From assembly GCA_001910725.1 (NCBI GenBank), contig MJGA01000022.1:124001-188000 (forward strand): a DNA stretch of 64,000 nt. Direction: 5' to 3'. The position numbers were made by a program, and so were the translations under genes. This document shows, piece after piece, positions 1 through 11,800 of this stretch. The notes beneath the pieces were generated by a model that was given only the letters and a program-made list of their open reading frames with translations, had not been told where the DNA came from and made no database searches. The DNA comes from Phanerodontia chrysosporium (taxonomy: Eukaryota > Basidiomycota > Agaricomycetes > Polyporales > Phanerochaetaceae). The stretch's first letter is position 1. Every line of letters begins with the position of its first letter.

Positions 1-116
1 ACACTTAGCTTACTCATACGTTCTGGAAGTGAGGGCTTGTAGATTATCGGTTCCTACGGATGTGAAGGTCCCCTCGAATATTTTCGCATGAGAATAAATA
101 CATATCCAGAGCCCAT

Positions 117-1704
117 TTACTCTTTCTTGGCCTTAAACGCCTCAAGAGCCCTCAAACGCTCAGTCAAGGTCGGGTGTGAATGGTGATACGCCGAGTATCT
201 GATTTCCGAGCGCGGTCAGTTTGCATTTGGCGAGAACAGCTTGTGGATGTACGTACAGCCAGTCCACCCAGACGGTCGACAGGTTCTTCACGTGGAGCTG
301 TACGAGGGCACGGCCAAGGCGATCGCCCATGTCGGCCATCTCCTTGCTCTGGAGCTTGTCGGAGAGGATGCACGCGAAGTGGTCGGCCTGGTACTCGAAG
401 CGCCTTGACAGTGCATTCATGCCGATGCCAACGATGGCCTCCAGAGGCGTGATGATCATCTAAATGCACCAGTCAGAGGTTGAGTCTGCGCGCAGAGCGA
501 ACATCAACGCACCTGGAAGAGCAAGAATGATATGATAGTCGGCGGGCGCGCGGCGACGTGTTTCGGGAAGTCGAAAGCGCGTAGGAGCGGCGGCGCGTGC
601 ATGAATGCGGGGAAGAGCGCGAGGATCGTGAACAGATGCAGCTGCGACACAAGCAGCAGCTTCGTGGGGTGCATGTAGTACCAGTGACCAAGCTCGTGTG
701 CGAGCACGGCCTCGACCTCGTCGGGCTTGCTTTGCTTTATGAGCGTGTCGTAGATGACGATGTGCTTGCTCCAGGGCAGCCCGAAGAAGTACGCGTTGCT
801 GTGGGAGCTCCGCTTCGAGCCGTCGATCTCGTAGAGGTGTTTCAGCGGGAACCTGAGCTTCGCGGCGAGCGCCTCCGTGCGCGATCGCAGCTCGCCCGCA
901 GGCAGCGGCGAGAGCTTGTTGAAGAGCGGCTGGATGACCGTCGGGTAGATGATGACCATGGTGATCTGGAACGCGAGCAGGAAGCCCATGAGCCACGGGA
1001 TGAAGTGGTCGCCCGCCCACTTGAAGACCCAGAGGAAGCCCGCGAGTGCCGGGGTGCCAATGACAACAGCAAGCATCCAGCCCTTGAGTAAGTCCGCGAT
1101 GAACAGAGCAGGCGTTGTCTTGTTGAATCCGTGCTTCTCCTCGAGAACGAACGTGTGGTAGATAGACAGCGGCAAGGTTGGGAGAGACGACGCCAGGTAG
1201 GTGACGAACGTGAATACGATGGACTGTGTAATCTGGAGCAGAGTCAGATGACTGTTATACGAAAGCGAAGGCGGTACGCACCTCATATTCCTCTGTGTAT
1301 CCGAACTTTCCGATGATTCTTCCTGCCACGTCCCAAGCCCAGGCGTACACTCCATAGTGAAGGAGTGCTGACTCTACAATCTGTTTGTAGAGGCCGGAGA
1401 TGAGAGCGTATTGCGCCTTATCCTTGCCGTACGCTTGAGACTTTGTGAACACCTCTGGCGTGAAGTGCTCGGCCAGTGCTTTTGGAGGCTCCTTTTTCGA
1501 GTACAGAGGATATTGGCGTAGCCTGCGTGAGCGTAAGATAATGGTATATACTTGACGCACGCCAGATGCTTACAGAAGGTAGGACTCGAACAAACATACT
1601 CCCCAGGAGAACACCTGGACGTAGAACTTCCAGTCTATGGGGTCCGTGGCGACAAACGCCAGCTGCTTTTCGACCAGAGCAACCTGGCGATGGAGGAGAT
1701 CCAT
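117..1704 (-). CDS. STE24: CAAX prenyl protease 1 (Ste24), M48 zinc metalloprotease
   Basis: Polytopic ER-membrane zinc protease that cleaves the C-terminal AAX tripeptide of prenylated CAAX proteins and, in yeast, also makes the first N-terminal cut of a-factor. Basidiomycete lipopeptide pheromones are likely substrates (inference). Exons 1574-1704, 1282-1522, 513-1232, 257-459 and 117-198 (read downwards) are separated by introns of 49-58 nt with GT..AG ends and give exactly 458 residues, close to yeast Ste24 (453). The HELGH zinc motif lies in exon 3 (about 700 nt), after the conserved GSKRSSHSNAYFFG block. The C-terminus contains the family signature SAYHHSHPTLTERL. The chosen start (ATG at 1704) gives MDLLHRQ; an in-frame ATG at 1770 would add 22 residues. 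No frame problems were seen. It is divergent from Argonaute A across about 0.9 kb. Confidence 0.96.
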
Positions 1705-1770
1705 CTTGCGGTCTTGTATGTGTCTTTGAGCAGCTGCTTCCGCGAGTCTCGCGACTGGTGACGAGAGCAA

Positions 1771-2604
1771 GGGACAGGGATTAAGTACTGGCTAAGCGCC
1801 CAATAACCTCGACGTGTCCAGGGCGGGGATCAATCCCGCCTATTACCATATCTGGACATGATACCGACGCAGCATTCCGGCTGCATCCTACGTGAGCATC
1901 TCGGGTTAAAGCCCGAGGCATGAGGACTCTACAAGCCGGTATCAGTGGTATAGCACTACTTGCGATGGTGTGTCAATAGCGAGAGGTCTAAACTTGACCT
2001 CGTCGTATAGGAGGACCTAGTCGCAGCTGATTCTTGAGGACCCCACGACGTTTGGTCTGGCGTAGGGACAATACATACAGAACATTATACATAATACATA
2101 CTTTGAGTAGCATTTTCCAAGTGTGAATGCTGGGTGCTCGAAGCGGGGTAGCCAGGTTTTCGGGGTCTAGCACGATTCATCGCCCGCAGCGAGTGTCGGG
2201 GTCTTCACCCGCATTGACCCGGCTTTGAGTATCATTGTCTCACTGTTACGCAGCACACCCGGCCACTTCTCCTTGAAAATCTTTTGGTAAACTCCTTGAG
2301 CTCGCTTTTGTACTGACAGAGTCTCCAGAAGAGTCATATAACCCGTGGAGATCGTCGAACGCGATCATCTGGAGCGGATACAGGTAGCTCTGACCAACAA
2401 CCGGACGTCAAGGTTTGTCGTCGCTGACTTGTCGGACCGCACCACTGCTGCGTGGAAGCTAGATCGTGGGTTTCAGGAGTCACTTGTGGTGCCATGATTG
2501 ACGCGCTACGTTGTATATAGTCTCACCACGTCGACGGCATTTCATCAAAACCTCCCAGCAGAACTACTACTCTCTTCTCATTATAACCTCACTTTGCATC
2601 TATT
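1771..2604. other. intergenic, shared upstream region of STE24 and Argonaute A
   Basis: About 830 bases between divergent genes. It must hold both promoters. I see no convincing open frame, RNA gene or repeat. Several short GC-rich palindromic stretches (for example near 1820-1840 and 1900-1920) are not assignable. Confidence 0.5.
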
Positions 2605-5600
2605 ATGAGCGGCAGACCACCTAGAGGCGGACGCGGAGGACGCGGAGGACGAGGCGGCGGCGCCACTCGGGGCTCCTCTCCTGCCCCTAGCGTCAGTACT
2701 GGGACCGGACGAGGAAGTGCTCGAGGCGGCTACCAGGGAGGCGGTGGAGGCGGAGGCGGATCGTACCGTGGTGGTGGCGGTGGTGGCGGCGGGAGCCGTG
2801 GCGGAAGCAGTTTTGGCGGTCACGGTGGTGGCGGAGGCGGAGGAGGCCCCCGCGGCGGGCCTGCGGAGGTCTTCGCTGCCGGCACGCCCGCGCAGCTTGA
2901 TCAGCGAGTCTCGCAGATAGATTCGCTGATCAAGAGCTTCGGGAACCTCAAAGTTGGTCCGGAGATGCCCCTGCGCCCGGGCTTCGGCACCGTGGGCAGG
3001 CCCATGAACCTTAGAGCCAACTTCTTCGCGCTGCGGCTCCCCGCCAACCTCGCCATCCACGACTACGAGGTCGCCATCAGCGGGCCGGACAAGGAACTTC
3101 GCAGGGCTCGCAAGGCGCGCATCTTCGACCTACTCGAGAGTAGCCCGGAGTTCGCGCCTTTCCGAGACCACATTGCGCATGACAACAGCGCCCGGCTCGT
3201 GTCCGCCAAGGAGCTTCCTCAGCCCTTACAGGTCGTCATACGTTTCTACGAGGAAGGCCAAACGGGACCAGGAAACAATGCTATCCCTTACACCGTCGAA
3301 GTCAAGTATCAGCGCACCCTGAACAAGCGGGATATCGACCCGTACGTGTGCACGTTCGCTCTGACCTGGAAGCAGGCTCATGATTGATACAGTCACCTCG
3401 ACGGCAAAAACAGAGACTTTGATTCCCTCCTCACGTGTCCGCTTTGAATCTCATTGTGCAGAGGCATGCTGCAAAGAACGGTATTCGGGTCGGTGGCGAC
3501 GACGAACGCGACGAGAAGAAGCGACAGGGCAAGAGCAAGTACTTCTTCCCCGCCGAGCAGCGCTTTCCCCTCATACTCGGGCTTGAGGCCTGTCGCGGCT
3601 TCTACGTCTCTGTTCGTCCCAATTTCAAGCAGCTCATGGTGAACATCAACGCTTGCATGACAGCATTCTATACGCCCGGTAATCTCGCAGAAGCTATGCT
3701 CCAGTTCCAGAGACAGACCGGAACCGTTCCACCGGAGTTTTTCGAGAAGATTAGGATCATGACGACGCACCTCGGGTATCCCAAGAAGAAGAATATCTTG
3801 CGAATCACTAGCGGTACACCCCGCAACACAACGTTCAAACACAAAGATTACGGCACAATTTCAGTGGAAGAGTACTTCAAGAGGAGTAAGTTCCGCGGTT
3901 TACCACCTTACTCTCGTGTCTGACATCCAGCCAGAGTATAATCAAAGGCTTCAGTATGCAAACGCTCTGCCCCTGATTGACATCGGAACAAAGGACAAGC
4001 CGAATCTGATGCCTCCCGAGCTCTGCGAGATCCCAGAGGGTCAAGCGTACCGTGGTCTCCTCCCCGACAAGGCGACTGCAGAAATGATCAAGGTCGCTGC
4101 GAACGCGCCTGCCCTCAACGCAAGCCTTATCGTCAACCAGGGCTTCGACCTCCTAGGCTTGCGCGGCGGCAACAGCACCCTCGTCAGCTTCGGCATCGAG
4201 GTCAACCCCGACATGACCGTTGTACCCGGGCGCCAGCTCCCCGCGCCGAAGGTGACGTACAAGTCCGGGCAGCCCAACGTGCGCGAGGGCGGCTGGAACA
4301 TCCTCGGCGTGAAGTTCCACCATGGCGGCGACATGACGAACTGGGCCGTGCTCGTCGTAGTGGACGGCCCGCGCCCGCGCTTCCAGAGCGTGCAGGACCC
4401 GCAGTTGCGCCCGTTCTTGCAGGGCTTCATGGACAAGTGCCGCGCGAGCGGGATGACTGTCGGGCCGCCGCCGCAGCTGCTGCAGACGCCGCGTTGCCGC
4501 CGCCGCGCGACGACGCCGGACGCGCGCGCGCGCTGGGCATGATCAAGGAGACGATCACGAAGAACCTGAAGCCGCAGCGCAAGCCGAGCTTCATGCTCGT
4601 GCTGCTGTCGCACGTCGACAAGTTCATTTACCCCGGCCTGAAGCGCCTCTGCGACATGCAGCTCGGGCTGCAGACCGTTTGCATGCAGCTCGACAAGGCG
4701 CTCAAGGAGCGCGGCCAGGACCAGTACTTCTCGAACGTCGCGCTCAAGGTGAACATTAAGCTCGGCGGCATCAACCACCTGCTTGCCCCGAGAGCATGCG
4801 CTGGCTCACGGAGAAGAAGACGATGCTCGTCGGCATCGATGTCACGCACCCCTCTCCCCTCAGTCTCAAGGGCACGCCGTCCATCGTCGCCGTCGTCGCG
4901 AGCGTTGACGACAAGTTTGTGAACTTTCCGGCTGGTCTCGCTCTGCAGCGCAATAGGAATATTAACCGCGAATCGGAGGAGGTGGATCTCTTTTTCGGCA
5001 GCACACATGACTTCGTTACCAATTCGTCCTACAGATGGTCGAAGACTTGACGAGGCTTATGGTGGACCGACTACAGCTGTACCAAAAGAAGTCTGGCAGC
5101 CTGCCTGAACGTATCCTTGTCTACCGCGACGGCGTATCCGAGGTCTGTTAGCGTCCGCTTTGGGATAAAGCTGCGGCTGATGAACTGGCGTCGCACAGGG
5201 TCAATACAAGTTGTCGCTCAAGAACGAGCTACCCCAAATCCTCAAAGCTTTCGACAAGTTCAACACTGCTGCCCGGAAGACACCGTACCGGCCAACACTT
5301 TCTATCATCGTTTGCGGCAAGAGGCATCATGCGCGCGTCAACGCTACCGCCGCTGACCAGACTGTGAAGAACGGAAATACTCTCCCCGGTACTGTGGTCG
5401 ACAAGGGCATCACGGACATTTACAATCATGACTTCTATCTTCAGGTATGTACTCTCAGAGACCTCCAGCGACAGTGAGTCACACGTTGCTAGGCGCACAA
5501 CGGGCTTCAAGGCACGGTCAAGTCTACCCACTACATCGTCATCTACGACGAGAACAAGATCACCGCAGACCAGATCCAGGTCAACACGAACAACGCGTCC

Positions 5601-5852
5601 TACATGTATGCGCGCGCGACCAAGGCCGTGAGCCTCGTGCCGCCCGCGTACTACGCGGACCTTGCGTGCGAGCGCGGGCGCGAGTGGCTGAGCATGCTCA
5701 TGAACGTCAGCCCGCAGACGCGCTCGCAGGTGAGCTCGCGCAGCGATCCCGAGGCTGAGCGCCGCGCGCGCGAGCAGGTCTATACCGAGGCTATCAAGCA
5801 GTGGGGCGAAGGCCTCCACAAGGACCTGCAGAACGTCATGTTCTACATTTAA
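2605..5852 (+). CDS. Argonaute A (QDE-2-like), RNA-silencing slicer; three frame breaks in this sequence
   Basis: Guide-loaded small-RNA effector of the fungal RNAi pathway. Exons are 2605-3341, 3393-3885, 3935-4981, 5035-5142, 5199-5444 and 5493-5852. The N-terminal 90 residues are RGG/Gly-rich, followed by ArgoN, linker (SALNLIVQRHAAKNG), PAZ, Mid and PIWI. The PIWI catalytic positions are visible as GIDVTHP, YRDGVSE and AYYAD, so the fourth catalytic residue is Asp, as in many fungal Argonautes. The C-terminus ends NVMFYI. The frame slips by -1 three times: near 3430 (one C missing in CTCC[C]TCAC), near 4490 and near 4788, just before GIDVTHP. Restoring one base at each gives 997 residues, a normal length. 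Either the sequence lacks bases or this copy is dead; all domains are otherwise well conserved. It converges with Argonaute B across three GNAT genes. Confidence 0.93.
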
Positions 5853-6074
5853 CAGCCTGACTCATCTGTTCCTTCTGGATGCTTACTTGGGAATCCTTGG
5901 TTGTTGACCTTGAAGTCTGGATCTCTTATCCTTCATGCCTTCCTGTCATCGCCTCTCGAGTCATTTCTGTCTACACTAGCGCTGTGACTCGTCCAGAATA
6001 ACCGGATCTTGTACTGTACTTCTAGCAAACCACGTTAGCCCCATACACTTTCTACCACTACTTCCACCCTCTCA

Positions 6075-6809
6075 ATGACCGACTCAACGCCCCCGGACCC
6101 GAATTTCTTCTTCCCAGTGCATGAGCTGGAAAACAGCGTGTTAAAGCTGGCGCTGTACGACGTATGTGGCGTGGGACACTTGTTTTGGAAATTTTCTTAC
6201 GCACAAAATCTTCAGCCCTCGCTACACTCGCAGGCATTCTTCGATGGTCTCGTTGACCACCCAGAGTGCTTTACATACCTGCCGAGGCTCCCATTTCCCA
6301 GCGTCGCGAGTGTGGACGTGTGGTTTGAGGAGAAGAACCGGAAGGACAAGGCGCGCGTGCTGTTCGCGATGATCGACAAGACACGGTCCAACCAAGTTGC
6401 AGGCGTCGTGGGCCTCCTGAACACCGTGCCAGAGAATCTATCAACGGAGCTCGGGATCATCATGGTGCTGCCCGCATTCCAGCGCACGCACGTCACGCGC
6501 ACAGCCCTCGGCCTCCTCCTGCGCTACTGCTTCGACGAGCTGCGCCTCCGCCGTGTCCAGTGGCGGACCGACCCCGAAAATATAGCGTCCATACGTGCGT
6601 GCGAGCGCGTGGGCTTCCAGCGCGAGGGCATCCGCCGCTGGGAGCGTGTTGCGCCGCCAGGCGTTCCCGGCCATGCCCCCAGGAGGAACGATCCGATGCC
6701 GAACTGCACCGGCTGGCACTCGCTCACTCTCGCAATCTGCTGGGACGACTGGGAGGAGAGGGTAAGCGAACATGTCGCAACTATGCTGGGAGATAGCGAG
6801 AAGAGGTAG
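6075..6809 (+). CDS. GNAT-family N-acetyltransferase 1 (RimJ/RimL type)
   Basis: Acetyl-CoA-dependent acetyltransferase of the RimJ/RimL-like GNAT group; the substrate cannot be read from the sequence. Exons 6075-6161 and 6216-6809; the 54-nt intron is a multiple of three, so the frame stays open through it, but the junction is matched in both paralogues downstream. The product is 226 residues. Motif A region shows the beta4-alpha3 segment LGIIMVLPAFQRTHVT followed by QWRTDPENIASIRACERVGF, the usual end of the acetyl-CoA fold. The C-terminal tail carries ICWDDWEE, shared with both neighbours. It lies 222 bases after Argonaute A and converges with GNAT 2 at a spacing of 63 bases. It is the most divergent of the three. 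Confidence 0.9.
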   Translation: MTDSTPPDPNFFFPVHELENSVLKLALYDVCGVGHLFWKFSYAQNLQPSLHSQAFFDGLVDHPECFTYLPRLPFPSVASVDVWFEEKNRKDKARVLFAMIDKTRSNQVAGVVGLLNTVPENLSTELGIIMVLPAFQRTHVTRTALGLLLRYCFDELRLRRVQWRTDPENIASIRACERVGFQREGIRRWERVAPPGVPGHAPRRNDPMPNCTGWHSLTLAICWDDWEERVSEHVATMLGDSEKR

Positions 6810-6872
6810 TTTGCGAGGTGGAACATGCATTGAAACCTGTCATATATACCACCCATACAGACTAGACACCGC

Positions 6873-7603
6873 CTACTTCCGGGACATCCGCTCCCGAACC
6901 GTGTCCTTGACCCCGTTCTCCCAGTCATCCCAGCATACGCTCAGCAGCGCCGAGTGTCTCCCGTAGTGCTCCGGCTGTGGGTCGCCCTCACGAGGCTTCA
7001 TCCCCCGTTCGCGCTTCTCGGGCGGCAGCACGCGCTGCCAGCGGACGATGCTTTCCAGCGTAAAGCCCATCTTCAGCGCCGCCTGCACCGACTTCTCGTT
7101 GCTGGCGTTTGCCTGCCACTGCACTCGCCGCAGTCTGAGCTCGTCGAGGCACCACGTGAGCATCAGGCCGATGGCGTGCGTCGTGACGTGCGTGCGTTGA
7201 AACGGCGGGAGCGTGAACACAAAGCCCATCTCGGTGCTGAGGGTCGCAGGGACTGTATCCAGCAAGCCGATGAGCCCAGCAATCCGGCTCTCGCCCTCCG
7301 TAGACTTGTCGAAGACGACGAAGAGGACGACGGCTGGGTCACGAAGGACGATCCTCTCGATGAGGTCCAAGAAAACCTCTGCGGTAGCGAATGGCCCGAC
7401 TGGGATCCAGTCATATATCTCAGGATAGGGTACAGATGCAGCAAAGAAATCCTTGCCGTTCAACTCGGGCTACAAGCATATTTGAGTCTGGAAACAGTTT
7501 CGGAACGCAAGCTACCTACGTCGAACGGCACTAGCTTTACTCGGTCGCTTTCGAGCTCTCTTACTTTATAATGAAAGCTAGGATCGCATTCTGACGCAGT
7601 CAT
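6873..7603 (-). CDS. GNAT-family N-acetyltransferase 2
   Basis: Paralogue of the flanking GNAT genes, same fold and same intron position. Exons 7520-7603 and 6873-7469 (50-nt intron) give 226 residues from MTASECDPSF. Conserved blocks include EMGFVFTLPPFQRTHVTTHA, QWQANASNEKSVQAALKMGF and a C-terminal CWDDWENGVKD. It is very close to GNAT 3 (the blocks around QRTHVTTHA and WDDWENGVK are near identical), so the two are a recent tandem duplicate. The start was taken at the ATG in position matching GNAT 3; an upstream ATG at 7642 would add a short non-conserved leader. Substrate unknown. Confidence 0.9.
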
Positions 7604-7729
7604 ATTGTGCAAGAAAGCGTGTAGGTGCAAATGCAGCGGCATCCAGACGCGTGGCTGCTAAGCCGGATGGAGTCGCATCAGACTACCGCTCAGTGGGACA
7701 TCTTAACATGCCTGCAGCTCATAGAGAGC

Positions 7730-8470
7730 CTACTTTCGAGCCATCCGCTCTCGAACCCGGCCTTTGACCCCATTCTCCCAGTCATCCCAACATACACTCA
7801 GCAGCGCCGAATGCCGTCCATAGTGCTCCGGCTTGGGATCGCCCTCGCGCGGCTTCACGCCCCTCGCGCGCTTCTCGGGAGGCAGCAGACGTTGCCAACG
7901 AACGATACCTTCCAACGTAAAGCCCATCTTCTGCGCCGCCTGCACTGACTTCTCATTGTTGGCGTTTGCCTGCCACTGCACGCGCCGCAGCTTGAGCTCG
8001 TCTAGGCACCATTCGAGTAGCAGGCCGACGGCGTGCGTCGTGACGTGCGTGCGTTGAAATGGCGGGAGAGTGAAGACGAAGCCGATCTCCGTGCTCAGAT
8101 TTGCAGGAACGGTGTTCAAGAAGCCAATGAGACCCGCGATCTCGTCCTGGTTATCCGTCACCTTGTTGTAGACAACGAAGAGTGTGAGGGCTGGGTCGTG
8201 ATGGATGCGGCCCTCAACATAGCCCAGGAATGCGTCGGCGGTTGCAAAGGGTCCAAACGGGATCCAGTCGTATATCTCGGGATACGGTGCGGATGCATGA
8301 TAGAATCCTCTGCCGCTGAGCTCTGGCTGCAACAATCTGTCAGTCTCGAGGTATTGAAATCTACTACCACTCACGTGAAACGGTACGAGCTTCACTCTGT
8401 CGCTCTCAAGCTCTTTCACTGGGTAGTGAAAGTTAGCATCGTATTTCGGTGCGCACTCTGTTCGCGACAT
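7730..8470 (-). CDS. GNAT-family N-acetyltransferase 3
   Basis: Third member of the local acetyltransferase set, in tandem with GNAT 2 (gap of 126 bases). Exons 8375-8470 and 7730-8326; the 48-nt intron is in frame and sits at the same codon as in the paralogues. The product is 230 residues from MSRTECAPKYD; an ATG at 8500 would add ten. Acetyl-CoA site region IGFVFTLPPFQRTHVTTHA and QWQANANNEKSVQAAQKMGF are intact. Expression is probably driven from the 350-base gap toward Argonaute B. The function beyond acetyl transfer cannot be inferred. Confidence 0.9.
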   Translation of the reverse strand: MSRTECAPKYDANFHYPVKELESDRVKLVPFHVSGSRFQYLETDRLLQPELSGRGFYHASAPYPEIYDWIPFGPFATADAFLGYVEGRIHHDPALTLFVVYNKVTDNQDEIAGLIGFLNTVPANLSTEIGFVFTLPPFQRTHVTTHAVGLLLEWCLDELKLRRVQWQANANNEKSVQAAQKMGFTLEGIVRWQRLLPPEKRARGVKPREGDPKPEHYGRHSALLSVCWDDWENGVKGRVRERMARK

Positions 8471-8875
8471 GTCGCTGGTGGGCGTGAGCGGACGAGTCAA
8501 CGGGGAAAGTATGAGCTCGAGGAACCTTGAGGGCTAACGTTGTGAGTCATAGGTCCGAGTCACCTGGACAGCCAATTGCCGCCCCAGTAAATACCGATAT
8601 CGGACGGACAACCGCTTTGTATACCACGTTGGTAGGCGAGGCGACGTACTCAATGCGCCACCAACCCTATTTGACCGACAGATGAGTAGCAGAGACTCAG
8701 CCATATGTCTGCAGGAGAGAAAGGCGCAGCTTACATGTCATATCCTGGAACATATGTTAGAAAGCGACGAGACTCACCACGAGGAAGATGACGGTAGACT
8801 CATGAGTCGGCCAGGGCATACGAATCTGATAATCGGGTACAAGGAAGGCGGCTCCGGGAAAACCCCAACCCTACG
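8471..8875. other. intergenic between GNAT 3 start and Argonaute B stop
   Basis: About 400 bases that hold the GNAT 3 promoter and the Argonaute B 3' end. No coding or RNA feature seen. Confidence 0.5.
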
Positions 8876-11800
8876 CTAGATGTAGATCATCGTGTCCTTC
8901 AAGTTCTCATGAGGACCCTTACCCCACAATTGCTCTGCCTGCTCATACACGCGCCGCCGCGCCTCCCTCGCCCGCTCGGGGTCCCTCGTCGAGCTGGCCT
9001 GCGCGCGCAGGTCACTGGGTGTGGCGTTCATCAGCGTGTTCAGCCATTGGCGGCCACGCTCGCACGCAAGGTCCGCGTAGTACGCGGGCGGCACGAGGCT
9101 CACGGCCTTGGTCGCGCGCGCGTACATGTATGACGCGTTATTCGTGCCGACCTGGATTGTGTCTGCGCTGATGTTGTTCTCGTCGTGGATGACGACATAG
9201 TGTGTCGATTTGACGGTGCCTTGGAGCCCAGCGTGCGCCTGCAACGTCGCACACGGTGAGCGTTCAGCGAGATATATAATTAGAAAGACCCACCTGGAGG
9301 TAGAAATCGTGGTTGTAGATGTTCGTGGCACCCTTATCGACGACGGTGCCAGGGGCGGTGTTACCATTGCGCGTCATTTGCTGCGCTTCGGTAGCGAAGA
9401 ACCGGGCGTGATGCCGCTTTCCGCAGACGATGAACGAGATCGCAGGGCGGTATGGAGTCTTGCGACCGGAGGCATTGAATTTCTTGCACGCAGCCTCGAT
9501 TTGAGGTAGTTCCTTCCCAAGGGAAAGAGCATACTGGCCCTGCGAGATGGATCAGCATCCAGCTTGGCTCGATTGCTGATGAGGACACTTGCCTCGGAAA
9601 CGCCATCGCGGTATACTAGGATCCGTTCAGGGAGAGTCTTCATGTGCTTCTCATACAATCGGAGGCGGCCTTCCATCAGCTTCGCAAGGCTCTCGACCAT
9701 CTGCCCAAAGCGAAGATTGAGCAAGGCTTTCCTATCTCTCACGATTGGAACTCACCTCTTCGGAATCTCTGTCGATAGACTTGTTCCGCTGCAGCGCGAA
9801 CGCCGCCGGGAAATGCACGAACCTATCATCCACACTCGCGACGACGGCGACGATGGACGGCGTGCCTTGAGACTGAGGGGCGAGGGGTGTGTGACGTCGA
9901 TGCCGACGAGCATCGTCTTCTTCTCCGTGAGCCAGCGCATACTCTCGGCGCAAGCAGGTGGTTGATTCCGCAGAGCTTTATGTTCACCTTGAGCGCGACG
10001 TTCGCGAAGTACTGGTCCTGTCGTTCCGGCTTCCGCGCCTTGTCTAGCTGCATACAAACCGTCGGGACGCCGAGCTCCATATCGCAGAGACGCTTGAGAC
10101 CTGGGTAGATGTCTGCGCTCGAGAGCAGCGCGAGCACGAAGCTCGGGCGGTGCCCGGTGCTCAGGTGTGCATCGAGTGCCTCCCGGATGAGATCGATGTC
10201 CCGGCGCCGCCCAGCGTCCGTCTTCAGGTTTAGCAGCCGGGCGGTCTGCATGACAGGTGGAAGGTCCTCGCCGACGGTCATGCCACTCTTCCGGCACATT
10301 TGCACAAAGGCCTTTGCAAAGAGGGCTAGATTGGGGTCCTGAGGTGACGCAAACTCCTCGGCACCGCCTTCATTGACGAGGAGCACCGCCCAGTTCGACA
10401 TGTCTGCACCTTGGCAGAACTCGACATTGACAAGGTTCCAGCTGCCCTCTCTAACCGATGGTTGCCCGCCAGCTCGGTACGTGACTTTGGGCGGGAAAAG
10501 TATACGGCTCGGGACGATGGTCATGTTGGAGTCGACATTGATGCCGAAGTTGTCGAGCAACTTGTTCTCGCCGTTCTCGCCACGCAGTCCGAGCCGCTCG
10601 AAGCCCTCGTTGACGATCGCATATGCGTTCAGCGCGGGTGGGTTGCAAGCGACTTTGATCATCTTTGGTGTCACTGCGCGGGGGAGTTCTCCTCGGAACG
10701 GCTGGCCTGGTAGAATCACGCAGAGTTCGGGGGGAACAAACGCCAATCCTTTGGGACCTTTGAACTCAATGACGGGTAAGGAGTCTGCATACCTCAACCT
10801 GATGTTGTGCGCTACATGCGAGTCAGATTACAGCGACTAACAAATGACAAATGACTGAAAACCATACCTCTCTGGAAGTATGCCTCTACGGTGATAGTAC
10901 CGTACGTAGGGTGAGTGAAACGGGTTCTACGAGGAGAAGTGTCGGCGATGCGGTAGACCGTTTTCTTCTTCGGATAGCCAAGGTAGTTCGTCACGACTTT
11001 GACCAGGCCGTAATGGAACTCCTGGGGTAACGTTCTGGCCTCCCGTTGGAAGGTGAGCATAGCGTCCGCAAGATTCCCCGGGACGTAAAAGGCCGTCATG
11101 CATACATTCAGGTTCACCATCAACTGCTTGAAGTTGGGGCGAACAGAGACATAGAAGCCGCGATACGCCTCCAGGCCGCGCGCGAGCGGAAAGCCTTGTC
11201 CAGTCGGGAAGAAATATTTGCTCTTGCCCTGACGCTTACTCTCATCATGCTCATCGTCGCCGCCCACTCGGACTCCTGTCTTTGCCGCGTGCTTCTGGAC
11301 GATGAGATTGAGAGCAGAGACATACGGTAGGGTATCAAATTCTCTTTTATTGCCTTCGAGGTGTCTGTAAGCAGTGTCAGAAATAAAGCGGCGAGCGAAA
11401 GATCAAGTGCGTACGGGTCAACATCATGTTCGTTCAACGTACGGACGTACGTGGCCTCGACCACATACTCCTCACCGCGACTAGTTGCTTCAGCATGAAC
11501 GTCTCCGCCAACCCGCACACGCACAGTCAACGGCTCGGGCAACCGCCTGGAAGAAACGATGCGTGCGCTGTTGTCGTGCGCAATGTGGTCTCGGAAAGGC
11601 GCGCATTCCGGACTACTCTCAAGTAGTTCAAAAATGCGCGCCTTGAGAGCCCGCTGCAGACCCTTGGCAGGGGTAATGGTAACTTTGTAGTCGTGGATCT
11701 CAAGACCCTTCGGGAGTCGGAGGGCGAAGAAGTTGGCCCTGAGCTTCTGCACCTTGCCTGTGGTGCCGAAGCCGGGACGGAGAGGCATCGCGTCGTCGCT

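Noticed and set aside
4749..4792. 44-nt intron that would repair the Ago-A frame
   Set aside because: It would delete the conserved KVNIKLGGINH segment of the Mid/PIWI region and has a poor donor; a missing base is simpler. It is mentioned as an alternative in the findings.
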